Assembly (NCBI RefSeq): GCF_000003815.2 | Contig: NC_049984.1 | Coordinates: 19,715,939-19,777,938 of the forward strand | Source: Branchiostoma floridae | Taxonomy: Eukaryota > Chordata > Leptocardii > Amphioxiformes > Branchiostomatidae | Direction of reading: 5' to 3' | Length of the DNA: 62,000 bases | In this document: positions 30,760 to 42,541 of the stretch, in pieces | Numbering within the stretch: position 1 is the stretch's first letter | Layout of the letters: each line of letters begins with the position of its first letter | Program-made: the position numbers and the translations under genes | The notes under the pieces: model-generated | Database searches by the model: none | Told to the model about the DNA's origin: nothing | What the model saw: only the letters and a program-made list of their open reading frames with translations

Positions 30760-31074
30760 GTTGTTCCCATGGGGGAAGATGTTGGATTCCAGGAATAAAA
30801 ACAGCCACTACAATGTAGATATGGAGTGGCTTGATGGTGATTGTATCCTGGAAGCAAAGAAGTGATTTATGATTAAATGCACTGATAAATAAGGTTACGT
30901 TTTCAAACCATGTCAATAAGTTAAACGATGGTGCTACGTATAGTTTAATATACTTGGTGATTTCATACGTGTTTTGGTGCATCGTGTGACCTAAGTCAAT
31001 TACATGTGGTTGTCATGTCAGAATGTGCTGTGCTACAATATTGTTCCACGATGTTAAAGAAAATCCATGCCAAG
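30760..31074. other. no recognised gene
   Basis: AT-rich with no motif. Confidence 0.4.
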
Positions 31075-31077
31075 TAA

Positions 31078-31547
31078 GGCCACGTTGATTTGATTATATG
31101 GATGACATCCGCGCTCGCAACAATTTTCGACCATTCCCCCCCCCCCAAAAAAAGTTTTTGACCACACAATAAATTGTGCAAAGCAGCTGTAGAATGAGCA
31201 CAAATATTCCGTAGATTGAAAAAAAAAAAGTATCAGAAAACAGATAACTAATGCCATATATAGAATGCCAAAATTAATCTAAAGTCAAAGAATAAGATGT
31301 GAAAGGACGGAAAGAAAAAAAAAAATCTATTGTTGGTTGGGGGAGGTACCAGTACAGAAAATTCAGGTCCAGAGGATCATGGTATACCATACTATGTGTG
31401 TTTAGTCCTATGTTCAACCTTCCTGGCCACTTTGATTTCATACTGAAGGCAACTTTTTTTTTTGGCCAATTTTTTTTTTATTCGCTCGCTCGCATCAGTT
31501 TTGGAATTCCCGGAGGATGTCATCCATATAATCAAATCAACATGGCC
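31078..31547. mobile_element. 470-bp MITE with TAA target duplication (Harbinger-like ends)
   Basis: The left end GGCCACGTTGATTTGATTAT and the right end ATAATCAAATCAACATGGCC form ~33-bp TIRs with one or two mismatches. TAA flanks both sides (31075-31077, 31548-31550). The interior has homopolymer C, A and T runs and CGCTCGCTCGC. A 3-bp TAA/TTA duplication and short TIRs are typical of PIF/Harbinger MITEs. The element at 39819-40167 shares GGCCAC ends, the TAA duplication and CGCTCGCTC. Confidence 0.85.
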
Positions 31548-31550
31548 TAA

Positions 31551-32829
31551 TGTACAATCGGTGGTCAAAGATGCTCCAGTACATTTCAGAATTCTAAGTA
31601 CATTGTATAGTATAAGCACACGCAAGTCAAAGGCCCGCTCAAAGAAATGCTAATGCAATGGTATGTTTGTCATGTACATGACTTTGTACATGCAGTTTAT
31701 TTGTTATGCATCAGAATGTGCTTTTGTAAACCTTCGTCGCGGAATTTGTGCATGTGTACATAGTACTGTTGTACCATGATCCCAACAGCAGCATGCAAGT
31801 TATCTACAACAACGTTTTGTGGTCACCATCACCGTGGTAATATGGCACATTCAATCAAATATCATTCCTTTAGGCAGCTGGTTCCTTAGCCTGCGGAATG
31901 ACACACAATGGTAAAAGCAATGTGTGTTAGGCCTAAGGGTATAAGTCTGCAATGAATAAGTGAATATTTAAGATATAATAATTACAATGTAGATGTACCT
32001 TTGTTCCCTTCCCAAAAAGGGGGAGACTTGTGGAAGTTTGGTCCATTCCATCTAACATGATACTTGTGTATTTAGCTGGCTCGTCCACTGCCTTCTGGTT
32101 GTGTTTACTATTTTTATTGTGGCTTGCTCATGTGCTAGTTTTTGCGTTTCGTCGCCCTCTGGGTTTTACCTTCAGTCCTTCTTTCAATGATGCTTCGATG
32201 GATCGATGCATGCATGAATGCCTGAATGGTACTTGGTTCAACACTGTGTAGCATAGGATGAAGACCCTCCATGTTTGTTGTTCTACCATTGCCTTATATG
32301 GCAAGACCTTCACGTTTGTTGCGTCGGCCTGAATTGTACGTGACATATGTAACCGCATGTAGCCGCTACGGAAATGTGAATTTTCTGATGGAAAAAGCTG
32401 AAGACACATTAGACTTTCATAGGTAGATTTCTAATATATTTCATAATGTAATCTAATCTTAGGCTATTATTTTTATTCAATGATATGAAGGGATTTTAAG
32501 CTTATCTATTTCATTTGGCGCTATTTTTATTGGTTATTCGCGTTTGGTGACCACTACAGAAGGCAACAGAATGCCATTCACATCCACCATTTTGGAACGA
32601 ACGCTGTGAGGTTGGACGTAAATATTTAATCTTATATGCCTTATAGTTGCGTATAGGTAACACTAGTCCATCTGTATGTGTCTTCAGGTAAATGTAGATC
32701 GAGAATTATGTACCCTGGACGTCGGTGGTATTACAAAAATAACTCGTTCGTGCATTAGGAGGTTAAACATCCTTGGTTCGAGTTACCGTACAAATCATAG
32801 TCGGTGCATATAAACCCTGGCATCTAGAG
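31551..32829. other. no recognised gene
   Basis: Short frames only (up to 93 codons). Confidence 0.4.
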
Positions 32830-33010
32830 CAGTTGTACCGACCCGCGCTCCGAGCTTTCCCCGGCCTACCCTCCCGCTGGCCCGACAATCTACCCTGCGG
32901 TCCCTGCCCCTCTCTCCGCTAGCCCACAAGGTCCGCTCGCCGGGCTAGCGACGTTCGAAGTGGGGCGGGGTAGTTTGTCGAGGCCAACGGAAGGGTAAGC
33001 CCGGGGGCCG
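32830..33010. promoter_or_regulatory. GC-rich island with GC box, possible promoter remnant
   Basis: In an AT-rich setting this stretch is strongly GC- and CpG-rich and contains TGGGGCGGGGT near 32959, a GC-box (Sp1-type) match. No downstream start exon is recognisable on either strand. Could also be a GC-rich transposon end. Confidence 0.3.
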
Positions 33011-33349
33011 GTACAAATGCTCTCAGTCTGGGTACATAATTGGCGAAACGGAGTAAACTTGCGTCATAAATTACTCTAGCCTGTTGAATGACCTCTGTGT
33101 TTTGTAAACAAATTACTGGGGGAGGGGGGCGTATATAATTTGTTGTTTCTTCATCCCAGATCCCTTCTGAATCATTCCTTTCTTCCTTTAGTTTAGTAAA
33201 GTAGATCCATTCAGACAGGTTGGAACTTCTTTTCCCCATGTGTACAGTAATTTATCAAACCACTACTGAACTGCTGAAAGCATTTATTTATATTTAAGGA
33301 ATTGTAAGTGATACTGCTATGCTGGTTATATAGAATATATATGTGTATA

Positions 33350-33382
33350 TGTAGTAGTAGTAGTTGTAGTAGTAGTAGTAGT
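33350..33382. repeat. (TAG)n microsatellite
   Basis: TAGTAG repeats with one TTG interruption. Confidence 0.95.
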
Positions 33383-33389
33383 ATCCAGT

Positions 33390-34230
33390 ATGCGGGGTTC
33401 CCTGACGCAGGGGTTGGCAGCAGTTGGCCAGTCCTCACACAGCGCCTCCAAGCGGCTCTGTCCAGCGGGTCCAGTCAGTGAGGCCGCACTCTTTAATGTC
33501 CTTTTATTCCAATATAGTAGAGGAATTTATACAAATTGTGTTGACATATTGTATGTGAACTTAAGTTCTCATTTTTTATTTATTTTTAGCCTCAGGGCTG
33601 TAGATCAACAATATGAGCGCTGGATGTAGCTAGTATTACTTTTTAGAAAAATATTAATCATAACATACGGCGGATTTAAAAAAAAAATGGCACAGCCTGC
33701 CAAGAAGTACCGGGGGTAGGTACGCTTTGAGATAGATTGCAAAACATTTGTGTTACAGTTGGGATCAGGGTTTGTGACGCAAGTTTGACTCCGTTTCATT
33801 TCACCAGATTAGCCTGTTTGGAAGTCAGCAACACACATTAATCAGCATGATAGTGTATCATTGCGGAAATTTGCACCTCTAATCAAGTAGCTTCCCCCTC
33901 TGTATTTTTAACTTCCTTGCTCCAATCAATTCAGGCCAATTTTGAAATATTGAATATATTCAGTTGGCATCAGATGTCTAACATTTTCTTTCTTTTTCTT
34001 TCAGTAGTGACTGCTGCAGTCCTCAGCTGCCACAGAATTGATCCAAAGCCTACTGAAAACCAAACTTTACAGTCAATTAGAAGAACCATTCACACTAATA
34101 AACATTTTACTCAAACTTCTACTACTGCTTTCACTTCTACATTGTACACACACTAAACCAAATTAAACCTTGCCAAATATTGGTCATATAATTTGCAAAA
34201 ATTAACACTGTTTAGCAAACACTGCACTTA
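33390..34230. other. no recognised gene
   Basis: Short frames only, AT-rich. Confidence 0.4.
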
Positions 34231-34234
34231 CAAA

Positions 34235-34660
34235 TATCTTCTGCCATTGAGCGGACAGTGAACTTGCACTAATTATTACTAGACCATCTTCTGCCACAAA
34301 GCACTTTTACCAATCTCTGCCACTAAGCAGACTGGCACTTGTACTCATTACCAGACTATCCTGCCACTGAACAGACTGTGAACTTGAACTAATTACGAGA
34401 CAATCCTCTGCCACCGAGCAGACTGTGCATTTGTACTAGCTTCTGCCACTGAGCAGACTGTGCACTTGTACTCATTACCAGACTATCCTGCCACTGAACA
34501 GACTGCATTTGTACTTTCTGACTATCCCTGACATTCAGCACACTCTGAACTTGCACTCATTTTTTTACCAGACTATCCTACCACAGAGCAGACTGTAAAC
34601 ATGTATTACCCTCTGCCATCAAGCACACTGTGAACTTATACACTCTGCCATCAACTACAT
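34235..34660. repeat. degenerate tandem repeat (CTGCCACTGAGCAGACTGTG...)
   Basis: About nine diverged units with CTGCCA(C/T)(T/C)(G/A)AGCAGACTGTG followed by (A/C)ACTTG(T/C)ACT and ATTACCAGACTATC. Unit length varies between about 35 and 65 bp through indels. Confidence 0.8.
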
Positions 34661-34834
34661 TTGTACATTATTACACAAACCTCAGTCACTGTTATCCAAA
34701 ATGTCAGTAATTTTGTCAGGAAACTACCACCAAGGTGACACTATTTTCAATGAGACTAGTAGAGGTAGACAATGCACTTCAAATTCTTTCATTGCCATTG
34801 CGTTTCACAATACTTACAAGCATGTAGCTTCCTG

Positions 34835-35045
34835 GATGCATGCGGTACCCACTCAGCTGACTGCAGTTCATCGAAATCCACCCGTGCATGTGGTACCCAC
34901 ACAGCTGACCGCAGTATCCGGACCCCACCCGTGCATGTGGTACCCACGCAGCTGACCGCAGTATCCGGGCCCCACCCGTGCATGCGGTACCCACTCAGCT
35001 GACCGCAGTATCCGGACCCCACCCGTGCATGCGGTACCCACTCAC
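34835..35045. repeat. 47-bp minisatellite, about 4.3 copies
   Basis: The unit contains CCCGTGCATG(T/C)GGTACCC, ACNCAGCTGACCGCAGTATC and CGGNCCCCA; CCCGTGCATG starts at 34881, 34928, 34975 and 35022. The first copy is diverged. Open frames across it reflect the repeat. Confidence 0.95.
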
Positions 35046-36497
35046 CCACTCAACATTACACACTCTAGTCACCACATTACCTCACATTTTACTTAAATAT
35101 CTCAAAATTATAATGTCTTAAACTTTAAGACATACATGCCCAGGCTATGTCATGAAACACATGTCAGCCATTTACAGAACTCCAACACACTATGTCCACC
35201 TAATCTCCCTAACATCAATCAGTTATACCTGAATATGCCCTTGGAGGTTACTTCCTAATGTACATGTAGTGTCTGCCAGCACATAGCACAGCAATTCCAC
35301 TTAATGTCTTTGTACCAATGGTGTATTTCCACCTCAAGAACGTCTGATTACCTTAAGTACTAGAGTAGAGTAGAGTAGAGTATCTCACACAAACTTTTAA
35401 TATGTCAAATCTCTTGCTCGTTTTCACATCAACCATATCTGTCTTTAACGTTATATCTACAACAAAGTAGAGAATCATATTGTATTGAGCAATTTCTAAC
35501 TTACATCATTTGTGGACTACTCAATGATAATTGTGCTGAAAATGAGATCATGTGTATCGCAACTTCACAATTTTTGCCCTGCAACGTAGAACTAAGTTCC
35601 CCTTTTCATGCTAGACAATGTGAAGGCCATGTTTCTCACTTCATAAAATATGATCAAAATAAAAGCATACATGTACAATCACACACTGTCCTTTGTGCCA
35701 TTAATTTATGTGTAACTTTAATATATGGTCACTGCAACTCCTGACTTACAAGAGCATACGTTTCTCAAGATTCACATGATATTGAATACATTCAAGTTGT
35801 ACATATCAGTATATGTTGAATATATTTGTTTCACTCACTCTCTGCCATTAGTTTCCATAGTATGCATCCATAGTACAGTCTTATTTGCATACTCGGCACA
35901 ATTCCCTGGTTCGAAACCGAGAGTGGATGTTTTTTTTTTCTTTTTAAATATTGAAGATGATATATAAATAGTCTATTTATTTATTGATATGATATTTTTA
36001 TATATCATTTTTTTATTATTTTAGTATTCATTTCACACATGCAAGGCCTTTGTCTTATGAACAGGACTTCATGAGGACTACCCGAGCACCTGGTGCTTTT
36101 CTATTCATGTATTTTTTTCAGTAGTATTTATTCTGTTCCTTTTGTAAATACATTAGGCATGGTTTATGTTGTTATTATTGATATTATTTTCAGTTACGGA
36201 CAGTTTATCACGTTATATTTTTCTTACCATCACGACTACTTTATTCTGTACTTACTTCCTGTTGCTCATTTAGTTCATTCAAGTCAATTATGGTTTGTTA
36301 ATCATTATTCATATTTATTTTCTACATAGAAATCCCAAACGATATTTCTGACGTTTTAATTTGACCTCTGACCTCTCACGTTTACTTTAAGTTACCTCAG
36401 TTAATTTTGTTACCTTTCTGTTTATCAATTGTATAAGTTTAGTTAACTAAGTCCGTTTTTATTGTATATATCTATAAGTGTCGGACTCTACGAAGAA
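35046..36497. other. no recognised gene; includes (AGAGT)n at about 35362-35381 and probable LINE 3' UTR
   Basis: AT-rich. The stretch from about 36000 to 36497 looks like the non-coding 3' region of the detached LINE tail that ends at 36564, but I see no reverse-transcriptase codons in it. Confidence 0.4.
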
Positions 36498-36564
36498 TAG
36501 CGGTACCACTTCGGTGGTATCGCTAATGGAGATCCCAATAAAACAAACAAACAAACAAACAAAC
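36498..36564 (+). mobile_element. LINE 3' end: TTCG-loop hairpin plus (AAAC)6 tail
   Basis: TAGCGGTACCAC, TTCG loop, GTGGTATCGCTA form a 12-bp stem (one G.U pair in RNA) at 36498-36525, followed by GATCCCAAT and six AAAC units (36541-36564). This is the detached 3' terminus of a non-LTR retrotransposon, probably CR1/L2/Jockey-like. Element body absent or unrecognisable. Confidence 0.75.
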
Positions 36565-36954
36565 GAGTATATTGATAGATTTTATAATGAACTTATTGTA
36601 CATTTTAAAATAAAGTTGTAAGCCAAGACCCGCTTTTAAACAGTACTCCTTTCCAAAATAACAATTTTTCTTATAGACGCAACAGCCGGCCCTTGAGTGA
36701 CTTTTTCTAACAGATTTTACTTCAAGAAAAAGACAGGTCACACTCATAAAACGTAGACGAAACGCCAGCTTTTTTTAAAAGCACTTGTTTTTTTTCACTT
36801 AACTCATTTTTGATGGCTTCAATGCTGATTTTTCTGAACTTGGTCCTTTAAAATTTTGGTTGTTTTTAAGGTTGTTGGCAAAAGCAACCTGGGACATTTT
36901 TTTGTTTCTCAATGTCATCTTTCTACACATCAAATCAGTGCTGTGCTTCGTGTA

Positions 36955-37050
36955 ACTTGTGCTTTCCATCACGAAGCAGTTCCAGAAGTGTGCAAAGGCA
37001 CAGAGATAGGGCAACTTCTGGAACTGCTTCAAGAATGTCCCTGCACAAGT
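36955..37050. repeat. 96-bp foldback with 17-bp and 8-bp perfect arms
   Basis: GAAGCAGTTCCAGAAGT (36973-36989) pairs with ACTTCTGGAACTGCTTC (37014-37030) around a 24-base loop. Outside a 10 x 12 base internal loop, ACTTGTGC (36955-36962) pairs with GCACAAGT (37043-37050). Confidence 0.9.
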
Positions 37051-37680
37051 CTACTTCAGGTTTCTTTTTATGCTTGCGCTGTGTTGATGATTCCAGATTT
37101 TATTTTTTTATTTTACCTAAAGAGTTGTAGCTTTTGCTTATATTTTCCATTGAAGAGAGCAGGGGTCTTAGCTGGTTGTTTACTGTGACATCATCTATGA
37201 TTACACCCAATAAGACAGAGTCAGTTGTGTTGGCCACACAGCTCAGGCATTGGAAAACTCTGAAGGCCAGCCCAGCAAACTACACCCACAGATGCACCGG
37301 TGTGAAATCGGGAGTGCTCAAAATTCTCAGAAAGCTCTCGCCCGTCCTCTCTCAATCCACCCCGGCACATGCGCGCTGCAGCCGGTAAACTACGTGCGCT
37401 ACAAGTCAACTATACCAATAAAACACTTAGTCACTGTGTCACAAATATCAAGATGACATCACTAGAACAGAATAGCAAATACCATGTACTGGAGGACAAG
37501 CTTCTCGTCAAGCCCCTTGGTAAATCTGTAGGCATGATGCAGAGACGACTGTTGGCCTATTATCGCTTATACTACTAACGCTCCCGGCCAACAGTCGCAG
37601 ACTTCAACATTGATCGGAATCAAAAAATCGCCGAATAAACGAGCCGCTGCACTAATCCTCGGATCTCTGGGTGTCCCTCA
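37051..37680. other. no recognised gene
   Basis: Short frames only (up to 84 codons). Confidence 0.4.
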
Positions 37681-37689
37681 CTTCCTAAC

Positions 37690-37850
37690 AGCCTTACCTA
37701 GCGGGCCGGGGCGTTTTCCGGCTCAAAAGCCCCTTCGCTAGCCGCGCCGGGACTAAATGCACTCCGATCGCACTGTTTATACACACCGAGTGGCGGCCAT
37801 ATTGGAAATACCAGCTTAGCCGGCGCGCCGAATCAGCCGCGCGAATAAGA
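37690..37850. promoter_or_regulatory. CpG-rich patch, possible promoter remnant
   Basis: CpG-dense DNA (AGCGGGCCGGGGCG, TAGCCGCGCCGGG, GCCGGCGCGCCG). GGCGGCCATATTGG on plus is close to a YY1-type site in reverse. No start exon is recognised. Confidence 0.3.
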
Positions 37851-39670
37851 GACTACTTTTCTGATAAGCCATTCCTATGTGGGGAAAGTTGGAAAGTTCC
37901 CTGAAATTTCAAATCAACTATATTCAAGCAGAATAACAAACTGGAAAGGGCTTTGGATATTTTTTCAATGAGTTCAATATGTTTTTGATAATATTCCATT
38001 GTGATTTTGAGACAAAAGTGTTTCATGTTTTAATGTTAGTGACTTGTTTTGAAAAAGGCAAAATGAAGAATACATAATTCAATGTAAGCACATGACATGT
38101 TAGTAAAAAAGGAAAAAACATAGATTCTTGTTCAATAGATTAATCATTTACACGAAGAACAGTCATCAGATTTGAGATAAGCCCTGGTGGTAAGGTGTAA
38201 GGAATTCAAACTAAATATGTATACCCATATCTCACCTGAAATCTAGATAGCTTTTATGCAATCACTGACCCTTGGAAAGGAGATAAGGGAAAGTTGTATT
38301 AGTCTGATTTCAGATTTTACTGTAAATGCAAAATTGTGGGATCAACCTGAAACTAGAAAGGCCTAATTTAAGTCTGCTATTATGACAGATGACCGGTGGG
38401 TGTACAGTACAATCATCAAGATTGAAATCAACATCAAAACATCTCAAAATAATATCATTGTACTTTACAAATCTTGTTTTCTGTGCCTATTCATGATAGT
38501 ATTGCCTTTGCGCAGAGACAGGACAACTTGCTCTTGACAATTGCAAGATGCCCGATAAAACGCAAAAAAAAGTAAAAAATTAGGCCTGCTTGGGGAGTAC
38601 GACACACGACCACCCTAGTATAAATATATCTATAAACCAAGCTCACACGCCAAATTAGGACTACGCTAGATGATTCAAAATTTAAACTTCTTTAACGAAG
38701 CTGCTTCGACCAGACGCCGGTCAGCTGGGCGGATGTCATGATTTAGTGCCAACAGTTCACGCCGGAGACCCCAACATAAAATGAACATAACATTATAACA
38801 ACTAATCAAAAAGAAATCAAATGTCCACTTCAATAACTACGGTAGTCGTCAACTATATACAATACAAACAACTCAAGATAACTTTATATATTAATAGTAA
38901 TAATAATAATAATGATAACACATTTAGGCAGTGGGCTGCAATGTCGGCGTTTAACTCTTGTGCTTGCCCAGAAACGTCATTAAAAGCGTCACCATCTTGC
39001 TCTCCGGCTGTAGATGGAATTGCTATGGAATGGTATCAGTTTGACAGAAACTGTTCATGTAAAGATGTTTGAACTGTATCCGGTAGCAGTTATGTGCAGC
39101 TCTGTACCTGTGAATAGAAATAAACCAATAAATTTAATGGCATGATGACACAATGAAAATAGACGGCACCTCGGCCCATACCCCTCAGACCTCCTTTTCT
39201 TCTAGGGCTGTAGTATAATGTCTTATATGTTCCCAGGAAGCCCATTCATGGAAGCTGTTTTGGTTGGCAGAATGATTGACAGCTAACCGGACCACGTACA
39301 CCAGGATGTAGCACTTCACCGAGGTGTTATGATTGACAGCTTCGAGGCTGGTAGCGTTTAGGGCGTAGTTGTGCATAAAATCGGACAAAAAAATAAGTGT
39401 CATCAAAGCCGTATTCAAAATTAAAACATGACTCAAAGTTTTGACGTAAATGGTCAAATTCATTCATGTCATCGGAAAGCAACGTGAGGCCCAAACACAT
39501 GGACAATTGCATGGAGTTGTTATGTATGTCATTGGTTGTGATTAATAATTTCGATGTCAATATAACACCGATGCGTACAATGGATATATTATGGCTGACA
39601 TAACGCCAATAATCACAATTAATATTATCAGGATATACATAACACAATACAGAACATATCATATCATAAC
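37851..39670. other. no recognised gene
   Basis: AT-rich sequence with a short (TAA/AAT)n run near 38890-38912; no coding motif. Confidence 0.4.
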
Positions 39671-39758
39671 ATGTCCGAGGGCGGATTCGAACCCACGCCT
39701 GATGCGCAAGTATGCTTCACAATGCACCGCGCTAACCAACTGAGCTAACTATCGCACG
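39671..39758 (-). repeat. tRNA-like sequence with pol III A and B boxes (SINE head or tRNA pseudogene)
   Basis: On the minus strand TAGCTCAGTTGG (39736-39747) matches the A-box consensus and GGTTCGAATCC (39683-39693) matches the B box exactly. GTGCGAT upstream and CTCGGAC downstream could pair at 5 of 7 acceptor positions. The T-arm has two mismatches, the anticodon arm is poor (a TTGTGAA loop is possible) and about three extra bases separate acceptor and D arm. Not a functional tRNA by this reading; more like a tRNA-derived SINE head. Confidence 0.6.
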
Positions 39759-39818
39759 ATAACTACAACGTCTTTGCGGGTTTATTGAAGTAAACGTGCA
39801 GCGGTTAACGATATCTAA

Positions 39819-40167
39819 GGCCACACCAATTTAATTTCTTGGTTCACGGATTCGCTCGCTCCTATTTTTTGAAAAAAAAAAAATTACCACTCAGCAAATT
39901 TTCACCATTAATGAAACTATTCACCAACTTTCTGGTGTAACAAAGTGGCCTTTATATTATAAGCTTCTTAAAGTGTGGGTACAGGTGCTGTTACTGTACA
40001 AGAATAGTGTTTTGTCCTTTTTTCAAGCTGAAAATATTTTTCTTTATGTTTTGGATTAGCCGTTACCTTTACCCCAACCATTTTACAGTTTTTATTTTTA
40101 TTTCACCCTCTCGCTCCATATTTTTTATGAAAAAATCCGTGAACCAAGAAATTAAATTGGTGTGGCC
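39819..40167. mobile_element. 349-bp MITE with perfect 34-bp TIRs and TAA duplication
   Basis: The left TIR begins GGCCACACCAATTTAATTTC and the right end is its exact reverse complement over 34 bp. TAA flanks both ends (39816-39818, 40168-40170). Harbinger-like ends. A half copy with the same right end lies at about 42772-42803. Confidence 0.92.
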
Positions 40168-40527
40168 TAAGGTATTCTAATACAGCTTTCGCATCTCTAC
40201 ATTATTAATGGTTTACATGTGAAGTGTAAAAACTTTCTTCACCATATATAACACGAATTTTACCTTTTATACGTTTATTTTTATCATCGTTGTACATTTT
40301 CGCAGTCTCCTTGTATTTGTATATGGAGAGAAATCTATGGGTAGAGAAGTACATATACTGTATCAACTGCTGTTATTTCTGAATTATTGACATATATCCA
40401 TTCTTTTTTTCATGTAAAAGAACGGTTTAGAAATTATGTTTATTTGTAGATATCTGATTTTATGTCTTTGTTCGATGATTGTTAAGGCTTTTATTAGCTT
40501 CTGTACTTTGTATCGTGTAAAAAGTTT
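40168..40527. other. probable LINE 3' UTR, no gene
   Basis: AT-rich, leading into the hairpin and ATTC tail that follow. Confidence 0.4.
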
Positions 40528-40605
40528 CTTTTGGTGTCTTGTAAACTTAATGCACAAGACACGAAAAGAAAAGTTGTATTAATTTATTCATTCATTCATT
40601 CATTC
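40528..40605 (+). mobile_element. LINE 3' end: 15-bp stem hairpin plus (ATTC)n tail
   Basis: CTTTTGGTGTCTTGT (40528-40542) pairs with ACAAGACACGAAAAG (40554-40568) with one mismatch and an 11-base loop. After 15 bases comes (ATTC)5 (40584-40605). Detached LINE 3' terminus, of a different family from the (AAAC) tail. Confidence 0.75.
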
Positions 40606-41125
40606 CAAAACGTCAGATCGAATACTACAGCAGACTTTGATTCAGGACTGTTGCGTTCATATAAGATATATAATATAAGTTGAAAACAGTAAGGAGTTTC
40701 TATCTTTCCGTTGTTGTTTTAACTGTAAATGGGTAAATTGAAATTTAAAAGTTATATTATAGTTTCAAACATCCAGAGCTAGCTAACAAAGTTTGTTAAT
40801 GAAATATGGGCATGTTAATCTTATTTTCAGTTATGTCAGTCGGCAGTTAACTACAGGTCGGCTGTGGCCATGGCCGACGTTATGGTTACCGTTAATCGTT
40901 ACACTTTAGATCAACCCAAAGGCGGCATTCTGGAACTTTACAGTTAAAATAATTGACCGTCCAGTGTTTGGAGCAGACGTAGCCTGGCGTCCGGTCTATC
41001 GTCGTTCAACCGGGCAATATTTGCTTGAGCTTTCTTGGGGACAGACAGACACAGAACAGATTACAAAAGTTGAGAGATCAACATTTTCCGCTTCATATAT
41101 TTGGTATGCTTTTCCAAATTGTTTC
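40606..41125. other. no recognised gene
   Basis: AT-rich with short frames only. Confidence 0.4.
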
Positions 41126-41250
41126 ATAGAATCTTTGTTCTGAGCTCCGTAACGTGCTGTCGGAAAATTAAACGCTTTGTCTCATTACTGATAGAATCTT
41201 TTGTTCTGAATCCGTAACGTGCTTTCGGATTTTGACCTTTATTAAGTATG
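41126..41250. repeat. ~63-bp direct repeat, two copies
   Basis: ATAGAATCTTTGTTCTGAG and CCGTAACGTGCTGTCGGA recur as ATAGAATCTTTTGTTCTGA and CCGTAACGTGCTTTCGGA one period later. Confidence 0.8.
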
Positions 41251-42290
41251 TGAAAGTATGCAAATTTCAAAATGACTTTTATTAATTCACTGTGAAAGAT
41301 CGCATATCCAAGATTCCTTATAAAGTTAGCTATAATACTTCGGCGTTGGTACCCGTTACTTCGGGGTGAATATTTAATATACTTCGCAAGATGACGCTGC
41401 AAAAAGGGTACGCAACATGTTTTCAACTTTGGCATAGTTATGTATATCTTCTATTGTTAGGCTTCACAATTACTGTATAGTTCTAGGAATTGTTTCAAAT
41501 TAATTAAATGTACTAAATTGAACATACGATACTAATCTTACCTTTCACAGGGCAAAGGCTACCTCAGAACACCTGAGGCGTCCCGAAGGAAATTACCAAA
41601 AAATTAACGACAAACAGGAATCATTTTGATGTGCTCGGCTCGGCTGTCGGCGTCAGCTGGATGGTGTATATGCTCATATCGATGACGATTTGATTTTCTG
41701 AATAAAGACAATAATTATTCTTTATGAATTTTCTTGTCATCTTTTTCTTCCCATTATTTGGCTACGAAAGCGAAGAAACAAGTTCTTGTATTGTCTTAAA
41801 TGTTACCCCCAAAATATTATTAAAACTTCATCAATATGATGTAAGAATGTGGTAATAAACATTCTTATACTGTACATATAATTAGTTGAGATTTCTCAAT
41901 GCAATTTTAATGCAAACATTTTATTGGTGTAAGAATACAGTGTTTTCAGAAAGGAAGAAATCTTGAACCAGAAACTGATTCTTGGTGCAAGTGACATATT
42001 ACTGGTGCTAGATTTCTAGACTTGGACTGAGAATCACTGTCTTAAAGTAAGAATAACAGCCTTGAGGTTAGAAAGACATTTAGAAGCAAGATCATGAATC
42101 CTGAAACAAAGTAAATTGGAATTCTGATTCAACTTCTTGTCAAAGGGAGACCTAGGTATTGCCTATCTAATGAATGGTTGCAAAGTTTTGAGTCATGAAA
42201 TGTAGTCACCTGGTTACTTAGGGACGCTTGCAAAATTACAATTCACATTTTCCGAATGTCTCATTATTTTTCAGTCCTGTTCAGATGACA
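41251..42290. other. no recognised gene
   Basis: AT-rich with short frames only (103-codon minus frame at 41124-41435 without motif). Confidence 0.4.
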
Positions 42291-42541
42291 CTAGTAGCAC
42301 CACATCAGAACCTTCAATGGTCACCATTCAGAAGAGCAATCAAATGCACGGTGCTGATTACGAAGACGTTAGTGATCCCACCGATTCGTCAGATGATGGC
42401 CATGATGATCCCAGTGATCCAGAGGACGATGGGGACGACAGCAGCTACCGGTCCAGTAGTGATGACGAGGTTGGCGCTGCGGACCCCAATGATCCAGACC
42501 CAAATGACAAAATGCACATCTGTATCAGAAAACGGCAGTAG
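42290..42541 (+). CDS. possible acidic exon, unknown
   Basis: After TTTTTCAGTCCTGTTCAG, an acceptor-like sequence, the 42317-42541 frame is strongly acidic and Ser/Asp/Pro-rich (DPTDSSDDGHDDPSDPEDDG, DDSSYRSSSDDEVGAADPND) and ends in ICIRKRQ. No domain. Such acidic exons are common in transposon-derived genes here, but coding status is unproven. Confidence 0.3.
   Translation, partial: TSSTTSEPSMVTIQKSNQMHGADYEDVSDPTDSSDDGHDDPSDPEDDGDDSSYRSSSDDEVGAADPNDPDPNDKMHICIRKRQ

Noticed and set aside
34772-35049. Frames over the 47-bp minisatellite
   Set aside because: The period is not a multiple of three; the frames on both strands are a by-product of the repeat.
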